DNA of 24,149 nt from CAZBLK01 sp964492715. Its GTDB lineage: Bacteria > Bacillota > Clostridia > Lachnospirales > WRBF01. Under the pieces are notes generated by a model, which saw nothing but the letters and a program-made list of their open reading frames with translations, was not told the DNA's origin and made no database searches. Positions within the stretch are counted from its first letter, which is position 1, and every line of letters begins with the position of its first letter. This document shows positions 1 through 7,394 of this stretch, one piece after another. Made by a program: the position numbers and the translations under genes. The stretch is taken from contig CAZBLK010000033.1 of assembly GCA_964492715.1 (NCBI GenBank), positions 1 to 24,149 of the forward strand, given 5' to 3'.

Positions 1-559
1 GCATTACAGGCAGAGAGTGGATCTTATCTATATTTTAATTTGAGAATAGTATAAAAAACTCTTGTCAAAAAAACGTATCTGGGAGAACTTAGGGGAAAAA
101 GGTACAAACCTTGCCTTGAACTCATGGGATTTTAGAGCATTTTAAGAAAGTTTGTATAAAATTTTACTTTGTCAGTAAAAAAACTTTAAAATGAGTTTAA
201 GATAGAATTGTGCTGGGTACGTTGACGAAGCAATAAAAAAGAGTTTAAAGAAATATATAAGTCTTTAAAAGATTGAAAACACAGGGTTTACTAAAATGAT
301 GTTGAATCGTGTAATTGGCTGCATGATGCGTTTAAAGTAAGGCATTATGGCACATTCCCACTATCTGAAATGCCCAGATTTTGAGGTGATTTTTCGGCAT
401 ACGAGGCAAATTTTAGAAGCAATACAGAAGTATTACAAGAACGATACAGAAGTATTACAAGAAAATTTAACGAAGTATGGCGGAAAATTAGCCAAAAGAT
501 AGGCGTTGAACGGTAGAGGGAACACGCCCTAGATACTTATTGGTACAAAAACTTAACAG
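1..559. other. Non-coding decayed mobile-element DNA
   Basis: No open frame of useful length is present on either strand. The stretch around 371-405 (TGCCCAGATT, then GATTTTTCG, then a GAGGC-like end) lines up with the left interior of the MITE at 15698-15861, where the same two words occur at 15720-15729 and 15739-15747. This makes it a probable diverged or truncated relative of that repeat. The first 54 bases are open in one frame up to a TAA and could be the tail of a gene left of the window, but the peptide is not recognisable. Confidence 0.4.
422..463. repeat. 22-bp tandem duplication
   Basis: The 20-mer ATACAGAAGTATTACAAGAA occurs at 422-441 and again at 444-463, separated by CG, giving two units of a 22-bp period. 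The repeat lies in non-coding, decayed repeat DNA and looks like a slippage duplication. No function is evident. Confidence 0.85.
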
Positions 560-1095
560 AAAAGCCTTCCTTTTATTCTTTTTATTTATTAATTGACTTC
601 AAAAAGCTTTATCAAGAAATATTAGCCTTTGCGTCTTTACAGTATGTCGTTTTTTTCAGGAGTACCATTCTCGTTGTCTTTTTTTGGGAGTTCAATTTCC
701 TGCCCTGTAACATCTACAACAGCAACATAAACTGTATTTTCCTTGCGTTGCATTGCTCTTTTCGATGGCAGTGAAAATATTTGACTTTTTATAAAGGTGT
801 TCTCAACCCAAATAATAGCATTACCAATAGCTGATTTACCAACAACATAAACAAATGCAATATTTTGATACGCTCTGCACTCTCACCAATAGCCAAGCGT
901 GATTGCCAACTTATCCATTACAGTAAGCTTAGGAGGTTTTCGACCTTTTTCGTGTAGCTTGCTGTATTCTTTATGTAGTATTTCATACATTTTACCAAAG
1001 GTTTTCTTGTCTACGCCTAACAACACCTAATATTCATTCTCTTTTAATCTGTATATACGTTCGTTATTGTCAACTATTGTCATTATCTTCACCAT
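560..1095 (-). pseudogene. Degenerate IS5-type transposase remnant
   Basis: Read on the minus strand from about 1095 downward, the frame gives a transposase N-terminus. It has a helix-turn-helix segment with LLGVDKKTFGKMYEIL, GRKPPKLTVMDKLAITLGY, then KSAIGNAIIWVENTFIKS and the start of a DDE domain (VYVAVVDVTGQEIELPKK). This is the arrangement of IS5-type transposases with an HTH_Tnp_4-like front and DDE_Tnp_4-like catalytic part. Two in-frame stops lie in the first ~70 codons, and more stops and frame changes follow below about position 650, where only scattered similarity remains (a KKNKRKAF-like stretch). No terminal inverted repeats could be assigned. The family call rests on recalled family pattern, not on a search. 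It is clearly non-functional. Confidence 0.7.
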
Positions 1096-1140
1096 TTTTA
1101 TTATCGGCTATTTGCTAGCTTTTATTAAGTTAGTGGACAC

Positions 1141-1181
1141 GCATAATAAAAAAGAGACATAAATGCACTTTTTTATTATGC
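1141..1181. terminator. Perfect 14-bp inverted repeat (hairpin)
   Basis: GCATAATAAAAAAG at 1141-1154 is the exact reverse complement of 1168-1181, with a 13-base loop. The stem is very AT-rich and has A/T tracts inside the arms, so it could be a weak bidirectional terminator upstream of the recombinase module. It could equally be the end structure of the neighbouring decayed insertion sequence or of the recombinase element. The structure is seen directly; the role is inferred. Confidence 0.5.
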
Positions 1182-1266
1182 CAATATGTCTTTGAATCTC
1201 TTAGAATAGGACAATTTGCGTTCGTCATATATATTAAATGTGATTTTGTGTTGTGGAGGTTATTAT

Positions 1267-1485
1267 ATGAAGCAAAATACTGCCCCCGATATATCAGAAC
1301 TTACAGACATACGAGATGTTAAAATAGATATGGACTTACCACGAGAAGAGCGAATAATTAATTTTTTACGGCAAATCAAAAATCCCTATTTTTGTAGGTA
1401 TGGAGATGTTGTTATAGAATCGGTTTTTGCTGAAAACAGCGTTACATTAACCGAGAGGATGGAGCAATACCTTAGAATGAGCTAA
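1267..1485 (+). CDS. Small conserved-type protein preceding the recombinase trio (72 aa)
   Basis: The open frame extends upstream to a TTG at 1216. The ATG at 1267 is preferred because GGAGG sits 7 bases before it (TTGTGGAGGTTATTATATG). The product is 72 residues, acidic at the N-terminus, soluble and without a signal peptide. It contains DIRDVKIDMDLPREERI, then FLRQIKNPYFCRYGDVVI and a TLTERMEQYL tail. Small proteins with this DIRDV...LPREERI...QIKNPY pattern are, as I recall, found just upstream of tandem serine recombinases in Clostridia (possibly the DUF6870 group; not verified here). It lies 129 bp upstream of the first recombinase in the same orientation, so it probably belongs to the same element. 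No biochemical role is known from the sequence. A role as an accessory or directionality factor is only a hypothesis. Confidence 0.7.
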   Translation: MKQNTAPDISELTDIRDVKIDMDLPREERIINFLRQIKNPYFCRYGDVVIESVFAENSVTLTERMEQYLRMS

Positions 1486-1614
1486 AAGGTAAAATATTTC
1501 ACAAATGCCTGGAAGTTAGATAAATTTTGTGATAATATAATCTTAGGGCTAAAACAGAATTAAACCATTCTAAGGTTTTGTAACTAAATTTACAAAGCTT
1601 TAGGAGGTTTTTTT

Positions 1615-3300
1615 ATGCAATTAATTACTAGTCAAACAGTGTATAATGCAGCTATGTATATTCGCATATCAAAAGACGATGTGAAAGAATCTGAAAGTTA
1701 CAGTATATCTAATCAAAGAGAGTTAATTCTTTCCTTTTTGAAAACCCACCCAGAAATAAATTTATGTGCAGAGCGTGTTGATGACGGTTATTCAGGTGTT
1801 AATTTTGACCGTCCTGCAGTTCAAGAATTACTTAATGATATAAAAGATGGTACTATCAACTGTATTATTGTAAAAGATTTATCACGCTTTGGCAGAAACT
1901 ATATCGAAACAGGCAGATACCTTGAACAGATTTTTCCTTTTATGGGAATTAGATTTATAGCTATAAATGATAATTATGATAGTGCTAATGAACAATATGC
2001 ACTCGACAGCATTGTTGTACCATTTAAAAACTTAATGAACGATGCGTACAGTCGTGACATATCCATAAAAGTCAGGAGTCAACTTGAAATACGTCAAAAG
2101 CGAGGTGATTTCATTGGCTCTTTTCCTGTTTACGGGTATCGCCGTTCCAAAGATGATAAAAATAAACTTGTTGTTGACGAATTTGCGGCGCATACAGTAC
2201 GAGATATTTTTAAATGGAAGATAAGCGGCATGAATAATCAAAGGATTGCAGACAGGCTTAATGAGCTTGGAATACCCTCACCACTAGAATATAAGGCTAT
2301 GTTAAATTGGGCTTTTTCTACCTCATTCAAGCTAAAACCGCAAGCTAAATGGTCTGCCACCTCCGTTTCTCGTATATTGAAAAATGAAATTTACACAGGA
2401 ACTATGGTACAAGGTAAAGAAACAACCCCAAACTACAAAGTCAAAAAGCGCATAAAAAAAGCTCCTACAGATTGGATAAGAGTTGAGGGTACACATGAAG
2501 CTATCATTACACCAGAAGATTTTTCTTTTGTCAATAAATTATTGCTTGCAGATACTAGAACAGCACCAACTAACGAAAAGTTATACATTTTTTCGGGTAT
2601 TTTGAAGTGTGCGGACTGTGGTAAAAATATGATACGAAAGCCAACAAAGGTTGAAGGTAAGGAATACATTTACTATGTATGTTCAACAAATAAACAGAAC
2701 AAAGCCAAGTGTGTTGACACACACCGCATAAGTGAAAATCAACTTATGTTGGTTACTCTTAAAATGCTTCAAAACCATATCGCCACAATTATTATGTTAG
2801 ATAGGGTGCTAGAGTATATCGATACACTTCCTATGCAGGAAGGTGAAATTCGTAAAATTGAAACTCTGCTTCAAACCAAGCGGAACGACTTAGAGCGGTA
2901 TAAAGGCTACAAGCATTCGCTGTACGAGGATTATAAGGAGGGGATTCTTTCCAAGCAGGACTATCTTGAAATGAAAAATGAGTATCAAATTGCAGCAAAC
3001 GAAACGGAAAAAATAATAACAGAATTAGAGAAAGAAATATCTACACTCTTACAGTGTGGTAATTCTCATAATCAATGGATTAAGCATTTCAAAATCCATG
3101 GGAATATCACGGAGCTTACACGCCATACGCTTATTTCACTCGTGGAAAAAATTGAGGTAGTAGGTCGCAAAAGCATACGAATACGGTTTGCTTATAGCAA
3201 TGAATTTAATGATTTTTTGAAATTCATACAATCCTCCACCCAGAAAAGTGACATTGCTCTTTCCGAGTTTGAAAAAATTGCAGTAAAGGAGGTTGAATGA
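1615..3300 (+). CDS. Large serine recombinase 1 (561 aa)
   Basis: This is a site-specific DNA recombinase of the large serine family. Residues ~10-160 form the resolvase catalytic domain, with the nucleophile in YIRIS (Ser19) and the conserved IVKDLSRFGRNYIETGRYLE segment. Residues ~165-300 match the recombinase DNA-binding domain (PVYGYRRS...ADRLNELGIPSP...SVSRILKNEIYTG). A zinc ribbon follows, with Cys332, Cys335, Cys356 and Cys366, and then a coiled coil (~400-490). The start is set by AGGAGG seven bases upstream of ATG. The gene is the first of three tandem recombinases and its stop overlaps the next start (ATGA). The length is normal for the family and all key motifs are intact. Such proteins cut both att sites through a 5'-phosphoserine link and integrate or excise elements. 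Which of the three acts on which step cannot be read from the sequence. Confidence 0.95.
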   Translation: MQLITSQTVYNAAMYIRISKDDVKESESYSISNQRELILSFLKTHPEINLCAERVDDGYSGVNFDRPAVQELLNDIKDGTINCIIVKDLSRFGRNYIETGRYLEQIFPFMGIRFIAINDNYDSANEQYALDSIVVPFKNLMNDAYSRDISIKVRSQLEIRQKRGDFIGSFPVYGYRRSKDDKNKLVVDEFAAHTVRDIFKWKISGMNNQRIADRLNELGIPSPLEYKAMLNWAFSTSFKLKPQAKWSATSVSRILKNEIYTGTMVQGKETTPNYKVKKRIKKAPTDWIRVEGTHEAIITPEDFSFVNKLLLADTRTAPTNEKLYIFSGILKCADCGKNMIRKPTKVEGKEYIYYVCSTNKQNKAKCVDTHRISENQLMLVTLKMLQNHIATIIMLDRVLEYIDTLPMQEGEIRKIETLLQTKRNDLERYKGYKHSLYEDYKEGILSKQDYLEMKNEYQIAANETEKIITELEKEISTLLQCGNSHNQWIKHFKIHGNITELTRHTLISLVEKIEVVGRKSIRIRFAYSNEFNDFLKFIQSSTQKSDIALSEFEKIAVKEVE

Positions 3301-4976
3301 ATATGGCAAGAATAAGCCGTAGGGATGCAGATACTACAATGCTGCAAACAGAATCAATCACCCTTTATAATACCGCTGTATATGCCCGATTATCTATTGA
3401 AGATAATGGTGTTAATAGTGATTCGATAGAAAGTCAAATATATATGCTTGAAAAGTTTGTGGGTGAAAAGCCTTATCTTGCTCATTATAAAACTTTTTTC
3501 GATAACGGTGCAACTGGAACTAACTTTGACCGACAAGGCTTTAATGATATGATGGAAGAAGTCCGCAAAGGAAATGTAAATTGCATTGTAGTTAAAGACC
3601 TGTCACGTTTTGGCAGAAACTACATAGAAACAGGCGACTATCTTGATAAGATATTTCCTTATTTGGGTGTACGTTTTATATCCGTAAACGATAATTTTGA
3701 TAGTAATGATGTAACGAGTAACGAAGCTCTTATGGTAGCGTTAAAATCTCTGCTTCACGACATTTACGCAAAGGATATATCAAGAAAAATATGTACTATT
3801 TTTGATGTAAAAAAGCGAAATGGAGAGTTTATGGGCAAACTTGCTCCCTATGGCTATGAGAAATCCCCCGACAACAAGCATAAGCTCATTATCAATGAAG
3901 AAACAGCTGGTGTTATTAAAGATATTTTTAAATGGCGGCTTGAAGGTATGGGAGTAACTGCAATCGCAAGAAAACTGAATGATATGGGTATTCCGTCACA
4001 GTATAAATTGGCGTATGAAAAAGGTGTTCTTAAAGGAACTAATGGTGAGAATAAAGCCCTTTGGCGTGCTTCATCTATCCTCGGTATACTAACAAATTAC
4101 AACTATATTGGTTGCATTGTACAACGAAAAACTGAAAAAGCCCAATATAAAGGTGGTAAGCTTAAAACAATACCAAAATCTGATTGGAACATTATAAGGA
4201 ATACTCATGAGCCGATTATTGACGAGGAAACCTTTAATGCTGTAGGAGAGTTGATTGCTAATGCCCCCAAACGTGTTTTAAGAAATGAATCGGACATTTC
4301 TTCAAAAAATATATTACGTGGACTTGTCATCTGTGGAGACTGTAGCAGCCGAATGGAAAGAGGGAGTGGAAACAAAAGAACAAAAGATGATATTACAGAA
4401 TATCGTTTTTATTGCGGTCGAAAGTATATCAAAAATGGGATTTGTTGTTCACGAGGCATTCGTGAGGATAAACTTAAAGAGAGTGTGCTTCACGTTCTTA
4501 AAACTCAAATTAAGGTTTTATATGATGCTAAGAAACAAGCACTTAGTATCACTTCATCATCAAGCTACGAAATTAAGAAATCAAGACTTTTGAAAGAAAT
4601 TGTAAACTGTGATAATAAGCTAAAAAACATTAAGCTCATTAGAAAATCGCTATATGAGGACTACCGTTCCGAGTTACTTTCTGAAAGAGAATATCTGTAT
4701 GCAAAGGAAAAATATGAGAAAGAATTCAATTGCTTTTCAGAAAAGCTTGCCGAACTTGACAAGGAATTGTCTCTATTAAACGAGAATACGACACCGAAAG
4801 AAAGTAAAATTGACAAGGCTTTATCGTACATTGATGAAAATGATTTGACTGATAAGATGTGTAAAACCCTAATAGAAAAGATTGTAGTAAGTAATGAAAG
4901 AATTACAGTACACTTTGCTTTTTGCTCTGAATACGAGGAACTGCTTCACTTAATTAAGAAATTTGAGGGGCGGTAA
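3297..4976 (+). CDS. Large serine recombinase 2 (559 aa)
   Basis: This is the second large serine recombinase of the trio. The catalytic domain has VYARLS (Ser33 counting from 3297), IVVKDLSRFGRNYIETGDYL and FISVNDNFDS. The recombinase domain has LAPYGYEKS and ARKLNDMGIPSQ, followed by SILGILTNYNYIGCIV. The zinc ribbon cysteines are Cys346, Cys349, Cys373 and Cys383/384, and a charged coiled coil follows. The ATG at 3297 overlaps the previous stop, with GGAGG only 4 bases upstream. The in-frame ATG at 3303 has a 10-base spacing, so the true start could be either. The tight packing indicates translational coupling in one transcript. The protein is intact and homologous to, but clearly diverged from, its two neighbours, so the trio is not a recent duplication. 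Confidence 0.95.
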   Translation: MNMARISRRDADTTMLQTESITLYNTAVYARLSIEDNGVNSDSIESQIYMLEKFVGEKPYLAHYKTFFDNGATGTNFDRQGFNDMMEEVRKGNVNCIVVKDLSRFGRNYIETGDYLDKIFPYLGVRFISVNDNFDSNDVTSNEALMVALKSLLHDIYAKDISRKICTIFDVKKRNGEFMGKLAPYGYEKSPDNKHKLIINEETAGVIKDIFKWRLEGMGVTAIARKLNDMGIPSQYKLAYEKGVLKGTNGENKALWRASSILGILTNYNYIGCIVQRKTEKAQYKGGKLKTIPKSDWNIIRNTHEPIIDEETFNAVGELIANAPKRVLRNESDISSKNILRGLVICGDCSSRMERGSGNKRTKDDITEYRFYCGRKYIKNGICCSRGIREDKLKESVLHVLKTQIKVLYDAKKQALSITSSSSYEIKKSRLLKEIVNCDNKLKNIKLIRKSLYEDYRSELLSEREYLYAKEKYEKEFNCFSEKLAELDKELSLLNENTTPKESKIDKALSYIDENDLTDKMCKTLIEKIVVSNERITVHFAFCSEYEELLHLIKKFEGR

Positions 4977-4977
4977 T

Positions 4978-6537
4978 ATGATTAGGCAAAATTATGTTAT
5001 CGCACTATATTTGAGAATATCTGATGAAGATGAGGATATGGTAAATGAAAGTAACAGTATTGTAGGGCAAAGATTGTTGCTTGAAAATTTTGTTTCTGAA
5101 AATAAAGAACTTGCAAAAAGCAAAGTGCTAACATTTGCAGATGACGGATATAGCGGAACAAATTTTAATCGCCCCGGCATTTGCAAATTGTTAGAACATG
5201 CAAGGGGAAAGAAAATTGACTGTATTATCGTTAAGGATTTTTCGAGGTTTGGGAGAAATTACATAGAAGTAGGGAACTTGATTGAGCAGGTTTTCCCTTT
5301 CCTTGGAGTAAGGTTTATTTCCGTAAATGATAATTTTGACAGCAGTCTGGGAGGCGGTGCTGCTGGTTCAATTGATGTGGCATTCAAAAACTTAATTCAC
5401 GACCTGTACAGTAAGGATATATCTCAAAAGGTCAGGAGTGTTCGCAAGACAAAATCTGAATCAGGCAAGTTTGTTACTGCATTTGCTCCTTACGGATATG
5501 CAAAATCAAAGAACAATAAAAATACTTTGATTATTGATGAGGAATGTGATGCTATCGTGCGACGAATATACAAAATGGCTCTTGATGGTGCCCGAAAAGC
5601 AGTTATTGCAAGACAGTTAAATGCTGAAGGTATACCTTCTCCAATTATGGTAAGGAAACTACGGAATGACAATTTCAAAAGTTGGTGTGCAAACGAAAAA
5701 TGCCATTGGACTACGGCAACAATATCTCATATTTTAGAGGACAGGCGTTATACAGGCGACCTTGTTTACGGAAAGTTAAGGCCCTCAGCCGTTGGTAGTC
5801 GTAAAGATGTTCGTGTTCCCCAAGAAGAATGGGTAATTGTACCTAATGCACACCCTGCTATAATAACAAAGGAAGTGTTCCAAGCGGTTAACGATATGAA
5901 AATAACACATAAGTATAAACGTAAAGTTGGTAGTCCTTTATCGGGTAAAATAAAATGCATTGTATGCAACCACGCATTTGTAAGGAAAAGTAAAAGTGAT
6001 AATTCATATTATTTTTGCCGTACACATTGGCAAACGGATAAATATGAGTGTTTTACAGGAAAACTAAATGAAAAGGATACTGAAAAAGTTATTCTTTCTG
6101 CACTAAATATGTTTTTAAGTCTATACGAGAAAGCAGAAAATGTTCAAGAGCATAAAGCTGTCGATAAAGAAAACTTACTTAAAACTTTGTCATCATTGGA
6201 AAGAAAAATTGTCTTATACAAAAACGAACGGCTGACAAATTATGAGTCTTATAAAGCTAACAAAATTTCTAAAGATACTTTTATCATAAAACAGAAAGAG
6301 CTTGAGGGCAGTATTAAGTCTATTGATGAAGAAGTAAAAGTATTGGAAACTCAGCTAACTCAGTTGACTGATTCTCCATTTAAAGATACATTAAAAAATC
6401 TCAAAGGTTACGCACCGTTTGAGGTTTTAACAAAAGAATTAGCTGATAAGTTTGTAAAAGCTGTATTTGTTAATAAAAACGGCAACATTCAAATAACATG
6501 GACGTTTTCTGTTCCGTTTGAGCATAAGACAGTATAA
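4978..6537 (+). CDS. Large serine recombinase 3 (519 aa)
   Basis: This is the third large serine recombinase. An in-frame TTG at 4963 would extend it by five residues. The ATG at 4978 is preferred because it lies one base after the previous stop and has GAGGGG 7 bases upstream. From that start the nucleophile is Ser15 (LYLRIS), followed by IVKDFSRFGRNYIEVGNL, FAPYGYAKS and ARQLNAEGIPSP. The zinc ribbon is Cys327, Cys330, Cys347 and Cys358, and a coiled coil spans about 390-470. Note DFSRFGR where the other two have DLSRFGR. The C-terminus ends at the apparent right boundary of the element: a conserved end sequence begins two bases after the stop codon. All catalytic motifs are intact, so the module looks functional. 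Confidence 0.95.
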   Translation: MIRQNYVIALYLRISDEDEDMVNESNSIVGQRLLLENFVSENKELAKSKVLTFADDGYSGTNFNRPGICKLLEHARGKKIDCIIVKDFSRFGRNYIEVGNLIEQVFPFLGVRFISVNDNFDSSLGGGAAGSIDVAFKNLIHDLYSKDISQKVRSVRKTKSESGKFVTAFAPYGYAKSKNNKNTLIIDEECDAIVRRIYKMALDGARKAVIARQLNAEGIPSPIMVRKLRNDNFKSWCANEKCHWTTATISHILEDRRYTGDLVYGKLRPSAVGSRKDVRVPQEEWVIVPNAHPAIITKEVFQAVNDMKITHKYKRKVGSPLSGKIKCIVCNHAFVRKSKSDNSYYFCRTHWQTDKYECFTGKLNEKDTEKVILSALNMFLSLYEKAENVQEHKAVDKENLLKTLSSLERKIVLYKNERLTNYESYKANKISKDTFIIKQKELEGSIKSIDEEVKVLETQLTQLTDSPFKDTLKNLKGYAPFEVLTKELADKFVKAVFVNKNGNIQITWTFSVPFEHKTV

Positions 6538-6539
6538 CC

Positions 6540-6611
6540 AAACATTATGCTCTTTTGCTCTTTCGACAAAATAATGTAAAAAAACAATATTTTTGTCCCT
6601 ACCTTGACAGC
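6540..6611 (+). other. Putative right end of the serine-recombinase element (attR-like, copy A)
   Basis: The ~72 bases from AAACATTATGCT to TTGTCCCTACCTTGACAGC recur at 15543-15607, with two substitutions and a 7-nt length difference in an A/T run. The segment holds the short inverted pair ACATTAT (6542-6548) and ATAATGT (6571-6577), present in both copies. It begins two bases after the stop of the third recombinase and stops where a sigma-factor coding tail begins. That is the arrangement expected of an element terminus abutting its interrupted target gene. The repeat is seen directly; the attachment-site role is inferred. Confidence 0.55.
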
Positions 6612-6691
6612 TAGAATATGTAAGTCGAATAGAGAAGAAAGCTGTCAAAAAACTGAAAAAGGAGTTGGAGGAGCATTTGGGGTTGCTTTGA
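6611..6691 (+). pseudogene. 3' fragment of a sigma-70 family (sporulation-type) sigma factor gene, copy A
   Basis: The frame reads LEYVSRIEKKAVKKLKKEL and then EEHLGLL and a TGA. YVSRIEKKA(V/L)KKL is the end of the region 4.2 helix-turn-helix of sigma-70 factors, close to SigK/SigE of Clostridia and Bacilli. Only ~26 codons exist and everything upstream is the element-end sequence, so the gene is cut in its -35 recognition helix. The match to copy B at 15606-15698 is mostly conserved in protein but differs at many third codon positions, which argues that both are true coding remnants. The 5' part is not in the window and would be expected left of it. The exact sigma type cannot be decided from so short a tail. 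Confidence 0.6.
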
Positions 6692-6841
6692 AGATTTTGT
6701 ATGATTTTCATGAGATTATCAGTTTTGAACAGTGCCTTATAAGTTTAATTTAATTTTCTTTATGTTTTCTTTGAATGTTGTGGTACCTGAGAAAAATTAT
6801 AGCAAGTATATTAATTGTTGCACTTAAAAGATTATTTTCTA

Positions 6842-6989
6842 GGATTCTAAACCACCACCTGCTTTAGCAGGCGGTAGTTTAGAATCCGCCTGAAAAGCGG
6901 CTAAAGAAAAAAATCAAGTGTTTAAAAAGAACTGCTAAAAGCTATGCGCCTAAAGGCGGAGGGTTTAGACCTAGCAGTGGAAACTAAAC
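6842..6989 (+). mobile_element. Structured IS200/IS605-like relic without transposase
   Basis: Several strong hairpins lie in 148 bases. The outer arm GGATTCTAAAC (6842-6852) pairs perfectly with 6877-6887, and inside it ACCACCTGC (6854-6862) pairs with 6867-6875 with one mismatch and a TTTA loop. CCGC/GCGG pair at 6886-6889 and 6897-6900. CTGCTA (6932-6937) pairs with TAGCAG (6972-6977), enclosing CGCC-TAAA-GGCG (6947-6958). GTTTAG (6963-6968) pairs with CTAAAC (6984-6989). Subterminal hairpins with TAAAC/GTTTAG stems and no long inverted repeats are typical of IS200/IS605 ends and of their short non-coding derivatives. The 3' half also resembles the guide-RNA scaffold found at the right end of tnpB-carrying members. 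No tnpA or tnpB is present. The hairpins are seen; the family is inferred. Confidence 0.5.
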
Positions 6990-7219
6990 TGTAATCAGTT
7001 TGTTGAAGTTATGCAAACATCAAATATGCCTATACACAAAGTTATACATTGCAAAATAACATTACTTGCCATTTTTTGCTCTTATGTAGAAAATTAATAT
7101 ATGGTTTTCTAAATTAATACTTGATTTTACATACTAATAGTATTTAAATATAATTATATATTAATAGTATTGAATTTAATTGAACATAAATTGCTGACAA
7201 ATCATAAACTTATAAAAAA

Positions 7220-7247
7220 TTGAATCGACTTAGACATATATGATAAT
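7220..7247 (+). promoter_or_regulatory. Candidate sigma-A promoter for flagellin
   Basis: TTGAAT (7220-7225) and GATAAT (7242-7247) are separated by 16 bases and lie about 148 bases before the flagellin start. A motility sigma factor would be expected for flagellin. A TAAA-N15-GCCGATAT-like site was sought here and only a poor match was found. The call is weak in AT-rich DNA. Confidence 0.3.
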
Positions 7248-7265
7248 CAAGTGCATAACGGCAAG

Positions 7266-7275
7266 AAGGGAGGGG
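7266..7275 (+). promoter_or_regulatory. Strong orphan ribosome binding site in the flagellin leader
   Basis: AAGGGAGGGG is the best Shine-Dalgarno match in this region, yet it lies ~120 bases upstream of the flagellin ATG, which itself has no recognisable site. The only frame it could serve begins GTG at 7278 and runs 16 codons (VVVLIIRYYNVHNFKS, stop 7326-7328). It may mark a leader peptide or a displaced original start region. Confidence 0.4.
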
Positions 7276-7394
7276 CTGTGGTTGTATTAATAATTCGATA
7301 CTACAACGTACATAATTTCAAAAGCTAATTGAAACTCTAGTAAATATTTTAAGATTATTTGTAGAATAGAACATTAATACAAATAAACAGTCGA

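Larger units (their letters stand above)
6692..7394. other. Intergenic region upstream of flagellin
   Basis: About 700 bases lack a convincing gene. They contain the structured IS200/IS605-like relic (6842-6989), a candidate promoter (7220-7247) and an orphan strong ribosome site (7266-7275). The remainder is AT-rich, with TTAATAGTATT-like repeats around 7120-7175 that show no clear function. Confidence 0.7.

Noticed and set aside
1..54. Partial gene tail ending at TAA (reads ...ESGSYLYFNLRIV).
   Set aside because: Seventeen codons without a recognisable family; not enough to call a coding region.
422..463. CRISPR-like repeat.
   Set aside because: There are only two units separated by two bases, with no spacers and no cas genes; it is a simple tandem duplication.
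1204..1216. 13-base word GAATAGGACAATT shared with 15964-15976, considered as a left/right element boundary repeat.
   Set aside because: Flanking sequences do not align at all, and a single AT-rich 13-mer match in 24 kb is not strong evidence.
7215..7245. Sigma-28 (motility) promoter upstream of flagellin.
   Set aside because: A TAAA followed after 15 bases by AGACATAT matches only the AT half of the GCCGATAT consensus.
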